Shown: positions 1 to 12,727, counted from the first letter of the stretch. The stretch: 64,000 nt of DNA from Rhinopomastus cyanomelas (GCA_013400115.1 VXBP01003670.1:287605-351604), one strand, 5' to 3'. A program made the numbers and translations. The notes: generated from the sequence alone by a model not told the origin.

Positions 1-360
1 TATTCACACTCAAATACAAACCATGGCACCTGGAAAAGTGTCCGCATGTGTTTGTGCTTGTATGGACAAGAACCTTAGTACCTGCTAATGTTGTGCATCT
101 GTGTCTACATGTGTGCACTTTCTTTCCTGAGACAAAGATCTGCAAAGAAGAGGATCAGAGGGATAAGGTAAAAGAAGTAGTGGCTGTTTGTCCAACACTG
201 CAGTGCACATCTAAATACAAAAGGAAAATTGTAAAGCATTTTAAGGAGAATATCTTAATCACAAAAGAGAACATTACTAAAGTGAGGAGATAAAACTAGA
301 TCCTTTTGCATAGAGGAAAAAGTCTTTCTGAAATCACACACACAAACAAAGCATATCCCT
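1..360. other. Unique non-coding DNA
   Basis: Nothing recognisable. An 81-codon frame at 48-293 on the plus strand has no familiar motif, and its composition fits a chance frame. Confidence 0.5.
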
Positions 361-1042
361 TGAAAGATCATCCAGTCCAATCTCCCCACCACAGCAGGAT
401 CCCCTAAATCAAGGTGCACAGGAACATGGCCAGGTGGGTTTTAAATGTCTCCAGAAAAGGAGACTCCACAACCTCCCTTCCAGTGCTCTGTCACCCTCAC
501 TTGGAAGAAGTTTCTTCTCACATTCATGTGTAACCTCCTCCATTCTATCTCACATCCATTGCCCCTTGTCCTGTCACTGGATGCCACTGAGCAAAGCCTG
601 GCTCCATCCTCCTGACACTCGCCCTTTCTATATTGATCAACGTTGGTGGAGTCACCCCTCAGTCTCTCTTTTTTCCCAAGCTCAAGAGACCCAGCTCCCT
701 CAGCCTTTCCTCATCAGGGAGATGTTCCAGTCCTTTTGTCATCTTTCTGGTTCTGTGCTGGACTCTCTCCAGCAGTTCTCTGCCATTCTGGAACGGAGAA
801 GCCCAGAACTGGATGCAATATTCGAGATGTCTTCTCAGCGGATCAGAGTAGAATAGGAGGAAAACCTCTCTTCATCTACTAACCATTCCCATTCTGATCT
901 ACCCCAGGATGCAATTGGTCTTCTTGGCCACAAGGGCCTATTGCTGGCTCATTGCCATCCTGCTCTCCACTAGGACCCCCAAGTCTCTTTCTCCTATGAT
1001 GCTCTCCAACAGGTCAGTCCTCAGCCTATACTGGTGCCTGGA
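361..1042 (-). mobile_element. CR1 LINE fragment (tail type A, tail decayed)
   Basis: Minus-strand CR1 running from the 3' UTR ('gaaagatcatccagtccaa') through the ORF2 C-terminus to the segment antisense to the GVLVDN/LL(S) region near 1000. It is 5' truncated. The octamer tail expected at the left edge is replaced by degenerate CA-rich sequence at about 333-360, so the 3' end has decayed or been deleted. Stop codons and frameshifts break ORF2. Confidence 0.9.
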
Positions 1043-2376
1043 GAAATGTGGACAGCACATCAAGCAATGTAACATAAGGAGAAAAGTTTGTCCCTTTACC
1101 TGATACTTTGAAATGTTTAGTATAAAAACCAGCTGAGGTCTCACACTGAGGACAAAGCACACAAACAGTAGAATCATGATTTGCTAGTAATTGTATAGAA
1201 GATGTAGAATAACCCCAGCAGTAATGACACTCTCAGCAGTAACCCCAGAATAACGACACCCCCAGAAACAACAGACAAACCTAAGATATGCACCTCCTAG
1301 TCTGGATGTGGTAAAAGGTCTCTCATACAACACACCTTTCCCCTTTTAAAAGCAGTTGTGCCACAATATTGTTGTGAACCAGGGTGAAAATTCAGAACTT
1401 TAGTTGACCACCAGTGAAGTTCACACTCGGAGAACCTCAAAGAATTGTAAAAGACTTGTTCACTCACAGCATCACCAGAATTCTCAGAGACACCAGGTAA
1501 AAACAACCAACCAACCCAAAATACACATACTAGCCAATTCCTCCCTAAGCGGGACTTGGTAGGAGGTTACTTTGGGGACTGGTATTTCAAAACCTTCGGT
1601 CTTTTAAGACCTTCTTGAAACAGCTGGGTCCTGCTGAGGAGATTAGTAAAATTAGTCTTGATTAGTAACAGCCCTGCTTCAATCCAGGAGAACAGTTTGT
1701 GTGACTCTGCTCACTGGAATGTCTCTCTTTAGGTCCATATCCTTTCAGGACAGAGTCCAGTGTTATTGGTTAATGTTTCTACCTGCAGCCAAATATATTT
1801 ATTTAATCATCTCAGTAGGCTTCTCTACTTCTTTTGCTCCTTCCCTCACCTATTGATCTTCCCCTGGTTGTCAGCATGTTTTGGCCCAGAAAGTCTCCCT
1901 GTGATTCCTTTTGGGTCTTTTCCATGTATTCTCTAGTTCTCCCTGCATTTGATAGTTTACTCATCTTGAAAATAATCTATCAACACTTATCCCTCCTCTG
2001 TGAACTACTTTTCCAGGTTCATTTGTTCCCACAGCAGCCACAATAACAAAATGAAAATAATGATTTGTGAAAATTCACAAAATGTCAGATGAGCAGAAGA
2101 TTCAGACAAATAGGTAACTTCAACCTGCTTCTAATAAATGGATCCCAGATTTTTCCTTTGACAGAGACAGTCACTTGATTTCTCCTACTTGCCCAGTCTG
2201 ACCATTAGAATGAATTAAAAAATCTGTAGAGAATAAGTCTTTTGCGAAGTCATTTCAACTATGACCTTCTTCATGCAAATCACAACACTGAGAAGATAAA
2301 GACAAGTGAGTATGGGGCAGAGCCAGTGGAATTAATTACACAGTGAATTACTCCCCCTGCAGACACAGGGACCTAA
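1043..2376. other. Unique non-coding DNA
   Basis: No gene or repeat family recognised. 1187-1270 holds an imperfect short reiteration of 'ataaccccag...aatgacac' units. Open frames are at most about 80 codons and unfamiliar. Confidence 0.5.
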
Positions 2377-2786
2377 AGAATCACAAAACATTAGGGATTG
2401 GACCTCAAAAGGTCATCCAGTCCAATCCCCCTGGCACAGCAGGATCACCTATATCCAGTCACACAGGAACATGGCCAGGTGGGTTTTACATGTCTCCAGA
2501 GAAGGAGACTCCACAACCTCCCTGGGCAGCCTGTTCCAGTGCTCTGTCACCCTCACTGGGAAGAAGTTTCTTCTCATATTGATGTGTAACCTCCTTTGTT
2601 TCAGCTCACACCCCTTGTCCTGTCACTGGATGCCACTGAACAAAGCCTGGGTCCATCCTCCTGATGCCCGCTCGGTCTCCTTTTTTCCAAGTTCAGGAGA
2701 CCCAGCTCCCTCAGCGTTTTGTCACCAGGGAGATGTTGCATTCTCTTCATCATCTTTATGGCTCTGCTCTGGACTTTCTCAACCAG
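2377..2786 (-). mobile_element. CR1 LINE fragment (tail type A) with internal deletion
   Basis: Starts with 'agaatcacaaaacattag', the reverse complement of the CR1 tail, and continues through the ORF2 C-terminus to the LVEKVQSRA peptide (antisense, about 2770-2792). Compared with neighbouring copies it lacks about 40 bp near 2670, where 'ctgatgcccgctc' joins directly to 'ggtctcc'. Confidence 0.9.
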
Positions 2787-2969
2787 CGACACTTTTGTTA
2801 TTGCTTCTAAAAGGTCTAAACTTTAGCTGGAGCATTATGTAAGATATGTTAAGAAAACACACCTTCCATTTGATGTTTCCCTAATTACATAATTAGGTAC
2901 AATTCAGAGTATCTAAAATTTGGGCTAAAAGTTTCCACTATGATTTTTTCCAAAATCTCCTTTCTTCTT

Positions 2970-3130
2970 GACACCCAGCCCTCATGGATTTATAGACAGG
3001 GATTAAGTCCTCTCATAACCTTCTCCTCTCCAAACCAAAAAGCCTCAGGCCTCACAGTCTTTCCTCATAAGGTAGGTGCTCCAGTCCTTTCATCATCCTC
3101 ATGGTCCTGTGTTGGACTCTCTCAAACAGA
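2970..3130 (-). mobile_element. CR1 LINE internal fragment, no tail
   Basis: Antisense ORF2 C-terminal region: 'ggatttatagacagggatta', then the leucine-rich EERLRELGL segment, ending at 'gttggactctctcaaacag'. There is no 3' UTR or octamer tail on the left, so this is a decayed or recombined piece of an older copy. Confidence 0.75.
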
Positions 3131-3274
3131 TCAGTGGACACCATAGCTCAGGATGTTTGATAAAGTCATTGTTAAGGACATCATTGCTATTATGCCAAAC
3201 TAGTTACAGCAGAAAGCTGTACTCATACAAATCACATCAACGTCAGTCAGTTGAGATAAGACCATAGGATTATT

Positions 3275-3550
3275 GTAGGGACAGAACCAGTGGGAAGGGC
3301 TTCACGCTTCAACAGGGGAGGTTTAGGCTAGACATCAGGAAAAAATTCTTCGTGGATAGAGTGGTCAGGCACTGGAATGGGCTGCCCAGGGTGATGGTTT
3401 TGAAACACATCCCTGGATGTGTTTAAAAGTTGCTTAGATGTTGTGTTGGGGGACCTGGTTTAGGGGTGAACTTGTAGAGTAGGGTTGATGGTTGGACTTG
3501 ATGATCCCAAGGGTCTTTTCCAACCTGAATGATTCTATGATTCTATGATT
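3275..3550 (+). mobile_element. CR1 LINE 3' end (tail type C)
   Basis: Plus-strand 3' end with an ORF2 remnant (RTSGKGFTLQQGRF-like, then the HWNGLPR-like segment), a 3' UTR reading 'ggttgatggttggacttga', and the octamer tail ATTCTATG repeated to 3550. It is 5' truncated. Confidence 0.92.
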
Positions 3551-4208
3551 ACTGTTCACTAAATATACCTGACCTTTTGTCAAGGGTGAAGCATACCAAA
3601 TTAAAGTAGACAGTAAAGAGTGTTATGTAAAAGTTGGTATCAAATGTTTCATAATTCGCTCAAACTGACATTTCCTCACTTGCATGTCACATATTCCAGC
3701 TGTCACCTAGACTATCTGCGGAGCTGACACATTTTGCTGCATTTTAATTAAATTCTTAAATCACAAATAAATGGGAAGATATCATACCTTAAACATGTCT
3801 CCCAGAAGGTAGTGAATCCCTAGAGCTCAGCGCAGAACCAGGGAGATGACTTATTTGAGGTGTGTAAAGCAGAAAGCTGTGTTTGCATGGTGCCATTACT
3901 CAGTTAATATTGCACCGTCCTCTTTTCATTACTTCCAGACTTACTTGACATTGCTGTCTTTAGACCGTGCTCCCAGACTTATTTTATAGGGAGCTAGTTA
4001 AAATGTATCTGCATGCCTGATATAGGTTCTGATCTGTATAATTTCATAGAACCAATCCTTCACCTTATGTATTATTTAAATATGTGAGTTATTTTACAGC
4101 CCTTTTAACAACTCCATATCACCCACAGAAACAAGGACCATACTCCCTGTTCTTTCTAAACTAAAGAAATGAGCACAAAAAAAGAAGCATTATCACTCTG
4201 GAGCACTT
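3551..4208. other. Unique AT-rich DNA
   Basis: No gene or repeat seen. A homeodomain-like 'ttttaattaaatt' lies near 3743-3755. No support for function beyond that. Confidence 0.45.
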
Positions 4209-4698
4209 TAGAATCATAGAATGTTTTAGGCTGGAAGGGACCTCTAGAGGTCATCTTGTCCAACCTCCCTGCACAAGGACAACTCCACCTAGGTCAGGTT
4301 GCTCAGAACCTTATCAAGCCTGACCTTAAACAATTCCAGGGATAGGGCCCCTGCCACTTCCCCAGGCAGCCCATTCCAGCCATCAACCACCCTCACATTG
4401 AATAACTTGTTTCTTATATCCAGCCTAAATCTATCCTTACTCAGCTTGAACCCATTGCTCCTTTTCCTATCTGTACAAACCCTCTGGAAAAGACCTTCCT
4501 CTGCCTTCATTTTGGACTCCCTCATGTACTGGAAGGTCAAAAGAAGGTGCCCCTGGAGCCTTCATTTTTCTCCAGGCTGAACAGCCTCAACTCTCTCAGC
4601 CTCTCTTCATATGAGAAATGCTCTGTTCCCCTGATCATTTTAGTGGCTCTTCTCTGGATGTGCTCCAGTCTGTCTACATCCTTCTTGTGCTGGAGGTT
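4209..4698 (-). mobile_element. CR1 LINE fragment (tail type E)
   Basis: Starts with 'tagaatcatagaatg' and 'ggacctctagaggtcat', then covers the antisense ORF2 C-terminus. An uninterrupted 83-codon remnant at 4289-4540 (minus) ends with VVDGWNGLPGEVAG and VLSNLT. It closes at 'gatgtgctccagtctgtc', a CR1 landmark. Confidence 0.92.
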
Positions 4699-4974
4699 TT
4701 TGTTAGAAAAAAACCCCTAAACACATCAATGAAAACATTACATCATCATCTTCTGTCTTCTGGCTGACACCCACTCAAAATATGGACACTGCTGAAATTA
4801 GCAACAAGGATTGACTTCTAAGAGTCTCTTAGAAGCACAGAAAAGGTACTTCATTGCAGGCTTAGAAAACAGAGTGGCAGAAGATGGCGGAGCTGCAGAT
4901 CAATGTCTTGGTTTTTAACTGCAAACCACAATCCTTTATACAAACCACATTCCCACAGCAGCAGTGATTCCTGC
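4699..4974. other. Unique non-coding DNA
   Basis: Nothing recognised between two minus-strand CR1 copies. Confidence 0.4.
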
Positions 4975-5334
4975 CATGTCCCTCAACACAGCCTTTCAAA
5001 ACCCTCCAGGGACGATGACTCCACCACTGCCCTCAGCAACCTGTCTCAGTGTCCAATGACACTTCAGTGCAGAAATTCTTCCTACTATCCCACCTAAACC
5101 TCCTCAGCTTCAACTTGCTGTCATTTCCTCTAGTCCTATCTCTTACCACCAATGAGAAAAGGCTGTCTTCAGCCTTATTCTATCATTCTTTCAGGTGATT
5201 GCAGAGAACAATAAGGTCTCCCTTTAATACCCTTTTCTCTAGGTTAAACAACCCCACTTCCTTCAATGTCCCCTCACAAGAGACCCTTCACGAGTCTTGT
5301 TCAATCTCTGGATGTGCTCCAGCTCTTCCATGTC
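4975..5334 (-). mobile_element. CR1 LINE fragment, old, no tail
   Basis: Antisense ORF2 C-terminal region with diverged landmarks ('ccctccagggacgatgactc', 'gattgcagagaacaataagg', 'ctggatgtgctccagctctt'). The 3' UTR and tail are missing from the left edge. Divergence suggests an older insertion than its neighbours. Confidence 0.8.
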
Positions 5335-5690
5335 AAAAGTACCTTACAGCAAGGTGTTAAATACTATTTTGAATCTACAGAGTATTGAAATACTTCTTGT
5401 CAACTTCGTATCATTTCAAGTCAGCTTCAGAGTTCTGATTGAGAATTTGGTCCGAATCCAGTGTTTTTTCAGAATGAGAGGGTATTCAGATTTGATTTTC
5501 AGTTCAGTGGCTTTCCTAATTATAACTCAATAAATAGCATCAATTATCCTACTCCATTAGTATCTGTGAGCATTTTACCAACAGAATAGGATGGTTTTCT
5601 CTGAGTCTCAGACCAGAAGGTAGAGTGAAAGGAACGTTTGATACACAGTGCAAAGACAAAGCAAACCACTAAGTTTCACAGAGTTCTTTA
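5335..5690. other. Unique non-coding DNA
   Basis: No gene or repeat identified. A 78-codon frame at 5297-5533 is unfamiliar. Confidence 0.4.
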
Positions 5691-6091
5691 TCATAGAATC
5701 ATTAGGGATTGGAAGGGCCCTCAAAAGATCATCTAGTCCAATCCCCCTGCCATAGCAGGAACACCTAGACCAAGTCGCACAGGGACATATCCAAGTGGGT
5801 TTTAAACATCTCCAGACAAGGAGAACTCCACAACCATCCTGGGCAACCAGTTCCAGTGCGCCATCAACCTCACTGGGAAGAAATTCCTTCTCACATTCAC
5901 GTGGAATCACCTATGTTCCAGCTTACACCCATTGCCCCTTGTCCTATCACTAGATGGCATTGAGAAGAGCCTGGCTTCATCCTCCTTACACCCACCCTTC
6001 ACATATTTATAGACATTAATGAGGTCACTCCTCAGTTTCCTCTTCTCCAAGCTCAAGAGACCCAGTTCCCTTACCTTTCCCCATAAGGGAC
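5691..6091 (-). mobile_element. CR1 LINE fragment (tail type A)
   Basis: Begins 'tcatagaatcattagggatt' and 'catctagtccaatccccctg', then the antisense ORF2 C-terminus with an INVYKYVKGGC-type segment (antisense, about 5990-6030). It is 5' truncated at the VRELGLLSLEKR segment. Confidence 0.93.
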
Positions 6092-6338
6092 GTATATGAG
6101 TTCCTATTGAATATGAGAAACAACCAAACATCTTTCCAAATATTGCACCTTCTTTTAACTCTTTCAGTACTTACAAAAATATTCAATACTCATTAAAGTG
6201 TTTCTAAACCTTCAAGGTCACAATAGACAGTTCCCTTTTATTTGGCATCATGATCCAAATGGGATTTGTGGAGTTCATCAGCCCTCTAGACAGGTCTCAA
6301 GGGAGTCCTTTTCAGTTGCGATTTCTAACGCTGGGAAC

Positions 6339-6377
6339 AGAATCACAGAATACTAGGGATTGGAAGAGAACCTCTTG
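6339..6377 (-). mobile_element. CR1 LINE tail scrap (about 40 bp)
   Basis: 'agaatcacagaatactaggg' followed by 'attggaagagaacctc' matches only the CR1 3' terminus. It is an extremely 5'-truncated insertion. Confidence 0.7.
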
Positions 6378-6640
6378 TCTTGATCTCTTAATACTGTAAA
6401 ATTAGAAAGCTGTCATCAAAACAGTGCTCAGACTTTCTCTGAAAATCCTTAAGCTTTTAATCAGTGCTTCTAAAGCAAAGTACATGTGGTGCAGGCAAAA
6501 CCCAGATTAAAAACTGATACTGATACTTAGCCAAGAGGGTGTGAACCAGAATTTATAACTTTGCTACTTAGTCTTCCATCTGTAGAACCAACATTTTGCC
6601 CAAATTTTGTGTTTTAAAAAGATAGAGATTACGACATTTA
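6378..6640. other. Unique spacer
   Basis: No recognised feature between two CR1 copies. Confidence 0.4.
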
Positions 6641-7110
6641 TATAGTGTCCAGTTCTGAGCCCCTCAGTTCCAGAAGGACACAGAACTGCTTGAGAAAGTC
6701 CAGAGCAGAGCCACAAAGATGCATCTCCTTGATGAGAAAAGGTTGAGGGAGCTGGGTCTCTTGAGCTTGGAAAAAAGGAGACTGAGGGGTGGCCCCATGA
6801 ATGTTGACAAATATGGAAAGGTTGGGTATCAGGAGGATGGAGCCAGACTCTGCTCAGTAGCATCCAATTGTAGGACAAGGGGCAATGGGTGTGAGCTGGA
6901 ACAGAGGAGGTTCCGCATCAATCTGAGAAGGAACTTCTTCCCAGAGACGGTGACAGAGCAGTGGAAGGGGCTGCCCAGGGGGGTTGTAGAGTCTCCTACC
7001 CTGGCGTTGTTCCTGTGCAACTTGATCTAGGTGACCCTATTATAGCAGGAGGGTTGGACTGGATGATTTTTTGAGGCTGCTTCTAATCTCTAATATTCTG
7101 TGATTCTATG
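6641..7110 (+). mobile_element. CR1 LINE 3' fragment (tail type A)
   Basis: Starts at the 'tgtccagttctgag' segment and runs through the ORF2 C-terminus. A 103-codon open remnant at 6719-7030 includes RLRELGLLSLEKRRL and EQWKGLPRGVVES, ends at the normal ORF2 stop (LCNLI), and is followed by the 3' UTR and 'attctgtgattctatg'. Confidence 0.94.
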
Positions 7111-7873
7111 TACTTTGACGTCTACACCTATGCAACCTTCCTTGCAATGTTGTACTTGGCAGTAGCTTAGAGAAAAGATGCTTTTTAGGTTTAGAGGTCT
7201 AAAAAGCTATTATATATTATTTGAGTTAAACATTATTGTCCAAGTGCATCTTTGTTAACAAATTGAAAACTCCTTTTTTCAATATGTACTGTCTTGTCTG
7301 TCAGTAGAAGGTATTAAAATACAATTGTTCCAGAATTCACTTATAGCTGTAAGGAGGAACCAAATGATGTGTTCATAACAGATTAAACATATAACGTGCA
7401 AGCCCTACGGTTTTTAGTCTCAGGAGATAGTAGATTTCCAGAGCTGTACCAAGATATAATATAAATAAATGAAGAGTTTCAGTCTGCTAGTCAAGCACGC
7501 TGGATTGGATTTGAGGCATATTAAATACTCCTGGAGTAAGCAACTGAATATTGCTGATGGATTGAGAGAGATATGGGAGATATTGTAGGATCTGATGCAA
7601 TTTATTACTGGTTGTTTAAGCAGCTTAAGACTACTCAGTTAAGAAGGCTCAAGACTATTTGAACCTTTACTTTTTAGTGTTTACTATTATTATGTATTTA
7701 ATATTTGAATTCACAGGGTAACCCATAGAGAACAACAATAAAATGCATTATGTTTAAAATGTGAGTTCAAAAAAGACAAACAAAAAGGAAAGACTGCTTT
7801 TGGGGAGGCAGCCCTGTCTTTTGTGCTAAAAGTAATGAGTCAGTCCAACAAGACGAAGAAAAGCAACTCAGAA
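7111..7873. other. Unique AT-rich DNA
   Basis: No gene or repeat recognised. Confidence 0.45.
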
Positions 7874-7984
7874 AATCATAGAATCATCATGGCTCAAAAG
7901 CACCTCCAGGATCATCAAGTCCAATCCTCATCCAACATCTCCCTAACCCCTAGACCATGGCCTCAAGTGCTCTAGCTACTCGTT
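7874..7984 (-). mobile_element. CR1 LINE 3' end (tail type B)
   Basis: 'aatcatagaatcatcatgg', 'cacctccaggatcatcaagt' and 'cccctagaccatgg' are the antisense of the type B 3' UTR also seen at 10104-10523. Only the 3' about 110 bp inserted. Confidence 0.88.
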
Positions 7985-10103
7985 TTACCTTATTTTTTAA
8001 GATAAAAACCTTTCTAATGTAGAATAGATTAAAAAGGTAAGCAGGCTGAATTTGTATGGAAAGGGTGATGAGAGGTTTTTACAGGAACATTTTGGAGGCA
8101 AGTTTGCAGAGTTTTGAATAGGCCTGTCCAAAATCCTTAACATTTTGAGACATCTCCATCCTCAATTCCAGCAGTCAGTATTTAAACAATTAAATAAACT
8201 TTGGCTAAAACACTTATCTGTATGATTTGATTGATAAAGCGACATCAAATTGCTTTGTGTCATGCTCTTCTGAAACTGCTGGAATTGGATGTCTTCTTCA
8301 CATTTAAATTGTGCTGATTAGCTGGTTTTACCTTAATAACTGTCTATGATAGAGACCACCTTATCTTGCCCTTTAATTTTAAAATTAATGAAGTAATCAT
8401 TTATCCTGCTCTTTTTCTGTGCTCTGCCCAGTTACTGCAGTGCTGAATGGGACTTTATATTCTTGCTGCTCCATTAGTCCCCTATCACACTTTCCGGACT
8501 TCTGTGTTCAGCGGAGGGATAATCATAATCAAACCGTGTCTTTCCCAATCTTGGTAACCTTGGCACATAAATACACGTTATAAACAGTTTAATTTAATAG
8601 AAATGACACTTCAGCATTGGTACTTATTTTTGTTTGCTTTTGATTAAGCTACCTAACGGAGAAGCATGTTAAATAATGACCCTATCTTGCATTATTATTT
8701 TGATTTTACACTTAAATTTGCTTCTCCACCCTTGTCCTTTTGGGAAACCGTCACTGCAATGAAGATGCATTGAGAAAAAGCTGCTGCTTTTTGACTCCAT
8801 AATGTGGCAGATTTTGGACTGCCTACAGAGAACTAATAGGAATTTTTCAGTCTTAGGCTGCAACTGAATGAAGCAAATATAACCCTGGCTAGTGCATCAT
8901 TCAAGGCTTGAAACTTATAAATGCAGAGCAGTCTGCTGTAGACTTTATGAAATAGGGCTGCAGTGAGCTGTTTACAAAAGATTTGCACTATTAGGAGCCA
9001 GTCTCTTTCTGCTTGCTTGGGCAGTCTCACAAGCTCTTTGTTTGCCCTTTATGGTCTGCATGAAAAGCAAATTTTAAAGCTTGATGGCATTTATTCAGAG
9101 TATGTTCTATACTGGGCAAAGTGTCTGCTTTATCTAGGAACAGGGAGGAGGTTTGTGAAGAGGAGGAATTTGGTGCAGCAAGAGAAAAGTTTTGCTTTTT
9201 AAAAGGTTTTACCTTTTCCTGAGGATTTTCTCTATTTTGGTGTAATTGAATCTTTCCTTACATAAATGAGCGAGACAGAAATTAGGCTTACTGGAGAAAT
9301 GCAGGTGACCTGCACATATAGAAGTTTAAGAAATAACAGGACGGGAAGAACCCTCTTTTGGATATAGCCTACAGTGTACTCAGGTGCTTTTACATTCAGT
9401 TTTTAATAATATATATTTTCTGAATTTTCATTGGTTTATATATTTTATATATTTGTAATATTTATTTTATTATATATTTATTTGACATTTTTGGATATTT
9501 TCTTAATTGTCATACTTATCTAACCAAATACCACTTCACTGACAGTCCATCTAAACTAAAGGCTGTATCTCTATTTAAATTACCTACAGTCATCTTATTC
9601 AATACTAAGGTTTGCAGTGAATATCTTCCTCCTATTTTTCTCCCAAATACAGTGACTGTATTGATATGAATACATGTGGAGTGTTTTTGAGAACATATAA
9701 TAATGTCAAGATTTTTGAGAAGAAAAAAATCTTGACAGCAGTTGAACGTAGTGGTAGAACACATCATTTTGCACATGAAAGCAGAAAGTAAATATCAAGT
9801 GCTTTTTTCCTATGAAGCCATCTAATTTCCCTATCTTCAAGAAATTCATTCGTTAACATTCTGGTCTTCTAAAGACAAAGGCAAAACCTGACCCCAGCAG
9901 CACCAGACATTCACTGCTACCTTAATGTTTCCAAGCACGGATGTGCAGTGAACTATGAGTTAGACACTAACACTCCCCCTTACCATTCTTTCCAGGCATC
10001 TTTCTGGATAACAAGGCTCAAAAGGCTTTCAACTGATTGAAGCAAAGCACAGTCTAAACTACTGAGACATGTTAGTCTAGTCTGACCTCTCATCTAAGAC
10101 AGG
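7985..10103. other. Unique AT-rich DNA, possible conserved non-coding tract
   Basis: A 2.1-kb stretch without CR1 or a recognisable gene. 8200-8760 contains several homeodomain-like TAATTA/TTAAT and GATTA cores and GATAAAG. 9401-9490 is an A/T-only style tract. Frames here (up to 86 codons) are unfamiliar. Confidence 0.4.
9401..9490. repeat. AT-rich low-complexity tract
   Basis: Reiterated 'tatat', 'tttat' and 'atattt' words with almost no G or C. Confidence 0.75.
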
Positions 10104-10523
10104 TGAGTGGTCTAGAAAATATGCCCTGTGAAGAGCAGCTGAGGGAACTGGGGTTGTTTTGTCTAGAAAGGAAGAGGCTGAGAGGAGACCTTCTTGCTCT
10201 CTACAGCTACTTAAAAGGAGATTGTAGTGAGGCTGGTGCTGGTCTCTTCTCCCAAATTACTAATGACAGAATGAGATTAAATGGCCTCAGGTTGTCTCAG
10301 GAGAGGTCTAGATTGGATCTTAAGAAGTTCTTTGCTAAGAAAGTGGTTGGGAACTGGAACAGGGTGCCCAGGGAGGTGATGGAGTCCTCATTCCTGGAGA
10401 TGTTTAAAGACCGAGTAGCTAGAGCACTTGAGGCCATGGTCTAGGGGTTAGTGAGACATTGGGATGAGGATTGGAACTGATGATCCTGGAGGTCTTTTCC
10501 AGCCTGGATGATTCTATGATTCG
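10104..10523 (+). mobile_element. CR1 LINE 3' fragment (tail type B)
   Basis: Carries an uninterrupted ORF2 C-terminal remnant (10103-10444, 113 codons) with EQLRELGLFCLERKRLRGD and NWNRVPREVMESS, a stop at 'gtctag', the type B 3' UTR ('gatcctggaggtcttttcc') and a short octamer tail. The remnant is intact enough to suggest moderate age. Confidence 0.94.
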
Positions 10524-11930
10524 ATAACATACGCCATAGAGTTTCATTAAGAAGTAACTGGATGAAACCTCTGTCTTCTCGCTGCTTTATGATGTGTTCT
10601 TAGCACTCTTACCCTGATTTACTGACCTTGTACAATGAAGAATCCATAAATGCTTGACTGTACCAACTCCTGATGATCTTTAAAGTGTTCCAGCATAGTG
10701 GTTGTGTTTAGTTGAGATGAATTTATGCCCTGCACAAGCAAAGAAAAAAGATTACGGGGCAGTCTGTCCCTACTCTAGAATCCCTGTACCCCACAGACAA
10801 CAGTAATACTTTTATTCTTGTGTAATCAGATCAATCTGGATATTTCTTTCTGTAGCTTATTACTTATATAACTTTGATTATCTTGTACAAAATTATATTC
10901 AAAGGAAATAACTTACAAACCAATTAATAGCTCTCAATCATTTTGGATCCGGAATGTTAATTCACAGCTGGCAGCCATCCCAAGTCCATTCTGGCAATTT
11001 AAACCAATCTACGTTATTTTCTCTGTCATTCACAATTTTTAAATATTATAGAGGAAAAAGCAGTCAGTGAATATATTTAACTTTCATTCAAAAGAAAATC
11101 TGAAAGAAATAACCCTACCCCAGATATGTAGTAGAATTTTTATACTTCAGAATGAACTTCCTTTCAATATGTTACAATATAGTTAAGAAAGATGCAATCT
11201 GTATTATGATTGATGCCTAGGAAATATTTTAAGACAAATAAAAGGCATCACTTGAGAAATACAGATTTGCTACTAGCCTGTTGAATTGAAACTGCTAAGG
11301 CTGAACCATGGAATGCAAGAATTATCCTAGATTTTACATTGAAATGGAACTTTTGAGAACTTGGGCTACTCAGGACCTATGCAGCTGAGCTTTGAAAATC
11401 CAGAAGGATAATTCACCACTATCTATTTGAGCACATCACCTCTGTCTCAGGTAGTATTGTAAGATAAGAAGTAATAAACAACCCTTTTGACAGCCCTACC
11501 TATTCTGTAGACACAGCTTTTTATTTCCTTTATTGCAGTTTATTTGGTTTATGACAATTATTTCTGAGATGAGAACTACCAGTTCTAGAAAACTGAAGGA
11601 TACTGTAACAAGAGGCACTTGATACCCAGTTACAGATATTATTACCTTAATTTTGTAAATATATATATCCAGCAACTTAGTGTTCTTTTATTTATCTAAT
11701 AAAACCAATTGAAATAGGATGATTTTCTGCCCTTAAATTGAATTTCAGTTTCCATTCAGGAGTTATTTGACACATATCATGAGTGGAAAAATGACTCACC
11801 TGTTAAAGAAGAAATAACTTTCATTACTTTTTAACATAATAAAATGAAAATTAAGAATTTATGTAAATGCATACTGTAAAACTGATTAAATTTGTATGTG
11901 GTATAACCCAGTTAGGAAATTCACAGAATC
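10524..11930. other. Unique AT-rich DNA
   Basis: No CR1 or gene found. Several runs of A/T only. Confidence 0.45.
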
Positions 11931-12092
11931 ACAGAACATTAGAGAATGAAAGGGACCTTGAAAGATCATCCAGTCCAATTTCCCTGCCACAGCAGGGTCA
12001 CCTAGATCAAGTTGCACAGGAACATGTCCAGGTGCATTTTAAATGTCACCAGAGTAGGAGTCTCCACAACCCTCCTGGGCAGCCCCTTCCAG

Positions 12093-12727
12093 TGCTCCAC
12101 CAACCTCACTGGGAAGAAGTTCCTGCTCATATTGATGTCAAACCTCCTACTGTTCCAGCTCACACCCACTGGCCTTTGTCCTATCACTGGATGTCACTGA
12201 CCAAAGCCTGGCTCCATCCTCCTGACACCCACCCTTTCCGTATTTATCAACATTCATGGGGTCACCCTTCAGTCTCCTTTCATCCAAACTCAAGAGACCC
12301 AGCTCCCTCAGCATTTCCTCATCAGGGAGATGTTCCCCTCCCTTCATCATCTTTGTGGCTCTGTGCAGGACTCTCTCCAGCAGTTCTGTGTCCTTCTGGA
12401 ACTGAGGGGNTGCTCCACCAACCTCACTGGGAAGAAGTTCCTGCTCATATTGATGTCAAACCTCCTACTGTTCCAGCTCACACCCACTGGCCTTTGTCCT
12501 ATCACTGGATGTCACTGACCAAAGCCTGGCTCCATCCTCCTGACACCCACCCTTTCCGTATTTATCAACATTCATGGGGTCACCCTTCAGTCTCCTTTCA
12601 TCCAAACTCAAGAGACCCAGCTCCCTCAGCATTTCCTCATCAGGGAGATGTTCCCCTCCCTTCATCATCTTTGTGGCTCTGTGCAGGACTCTCTCCAGCA
12701 GTTCTGTGTCCTTCTGGAACTGAGGGG
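12093..12727. repeat. Direct duplication of 317 bp across a single-N gap
   Basis: 12093-12409 and 12411-12727 begin with the same 'tgctccaccaacctcactgg' and end with the same 'ctggaactgagggg'. The only base between them is N (12410). The offset is 318. Open frames in both halves translate identically. This is most simply two overlapping contig ends that were not merged. Confidence 0.92.
12410..12410. other. Assembly gap (single N)
   Basis: A single undetermined base flanked by a direct duplication. Confidence 0.98.

Noticed and set aside
434..856. 140-codon plus-strand frame
   Set aside because: Antisense to CR1 ORF2; the same Pro/Ser/His-rich shadow peptide recurs in other minus-strand CR1 copies.
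1187..1270. Short reiteration of 'taaccccag' and 'aatgacac' units
   Set aside because: Only two or three imperfect units; not enough for a tandem repeat call.
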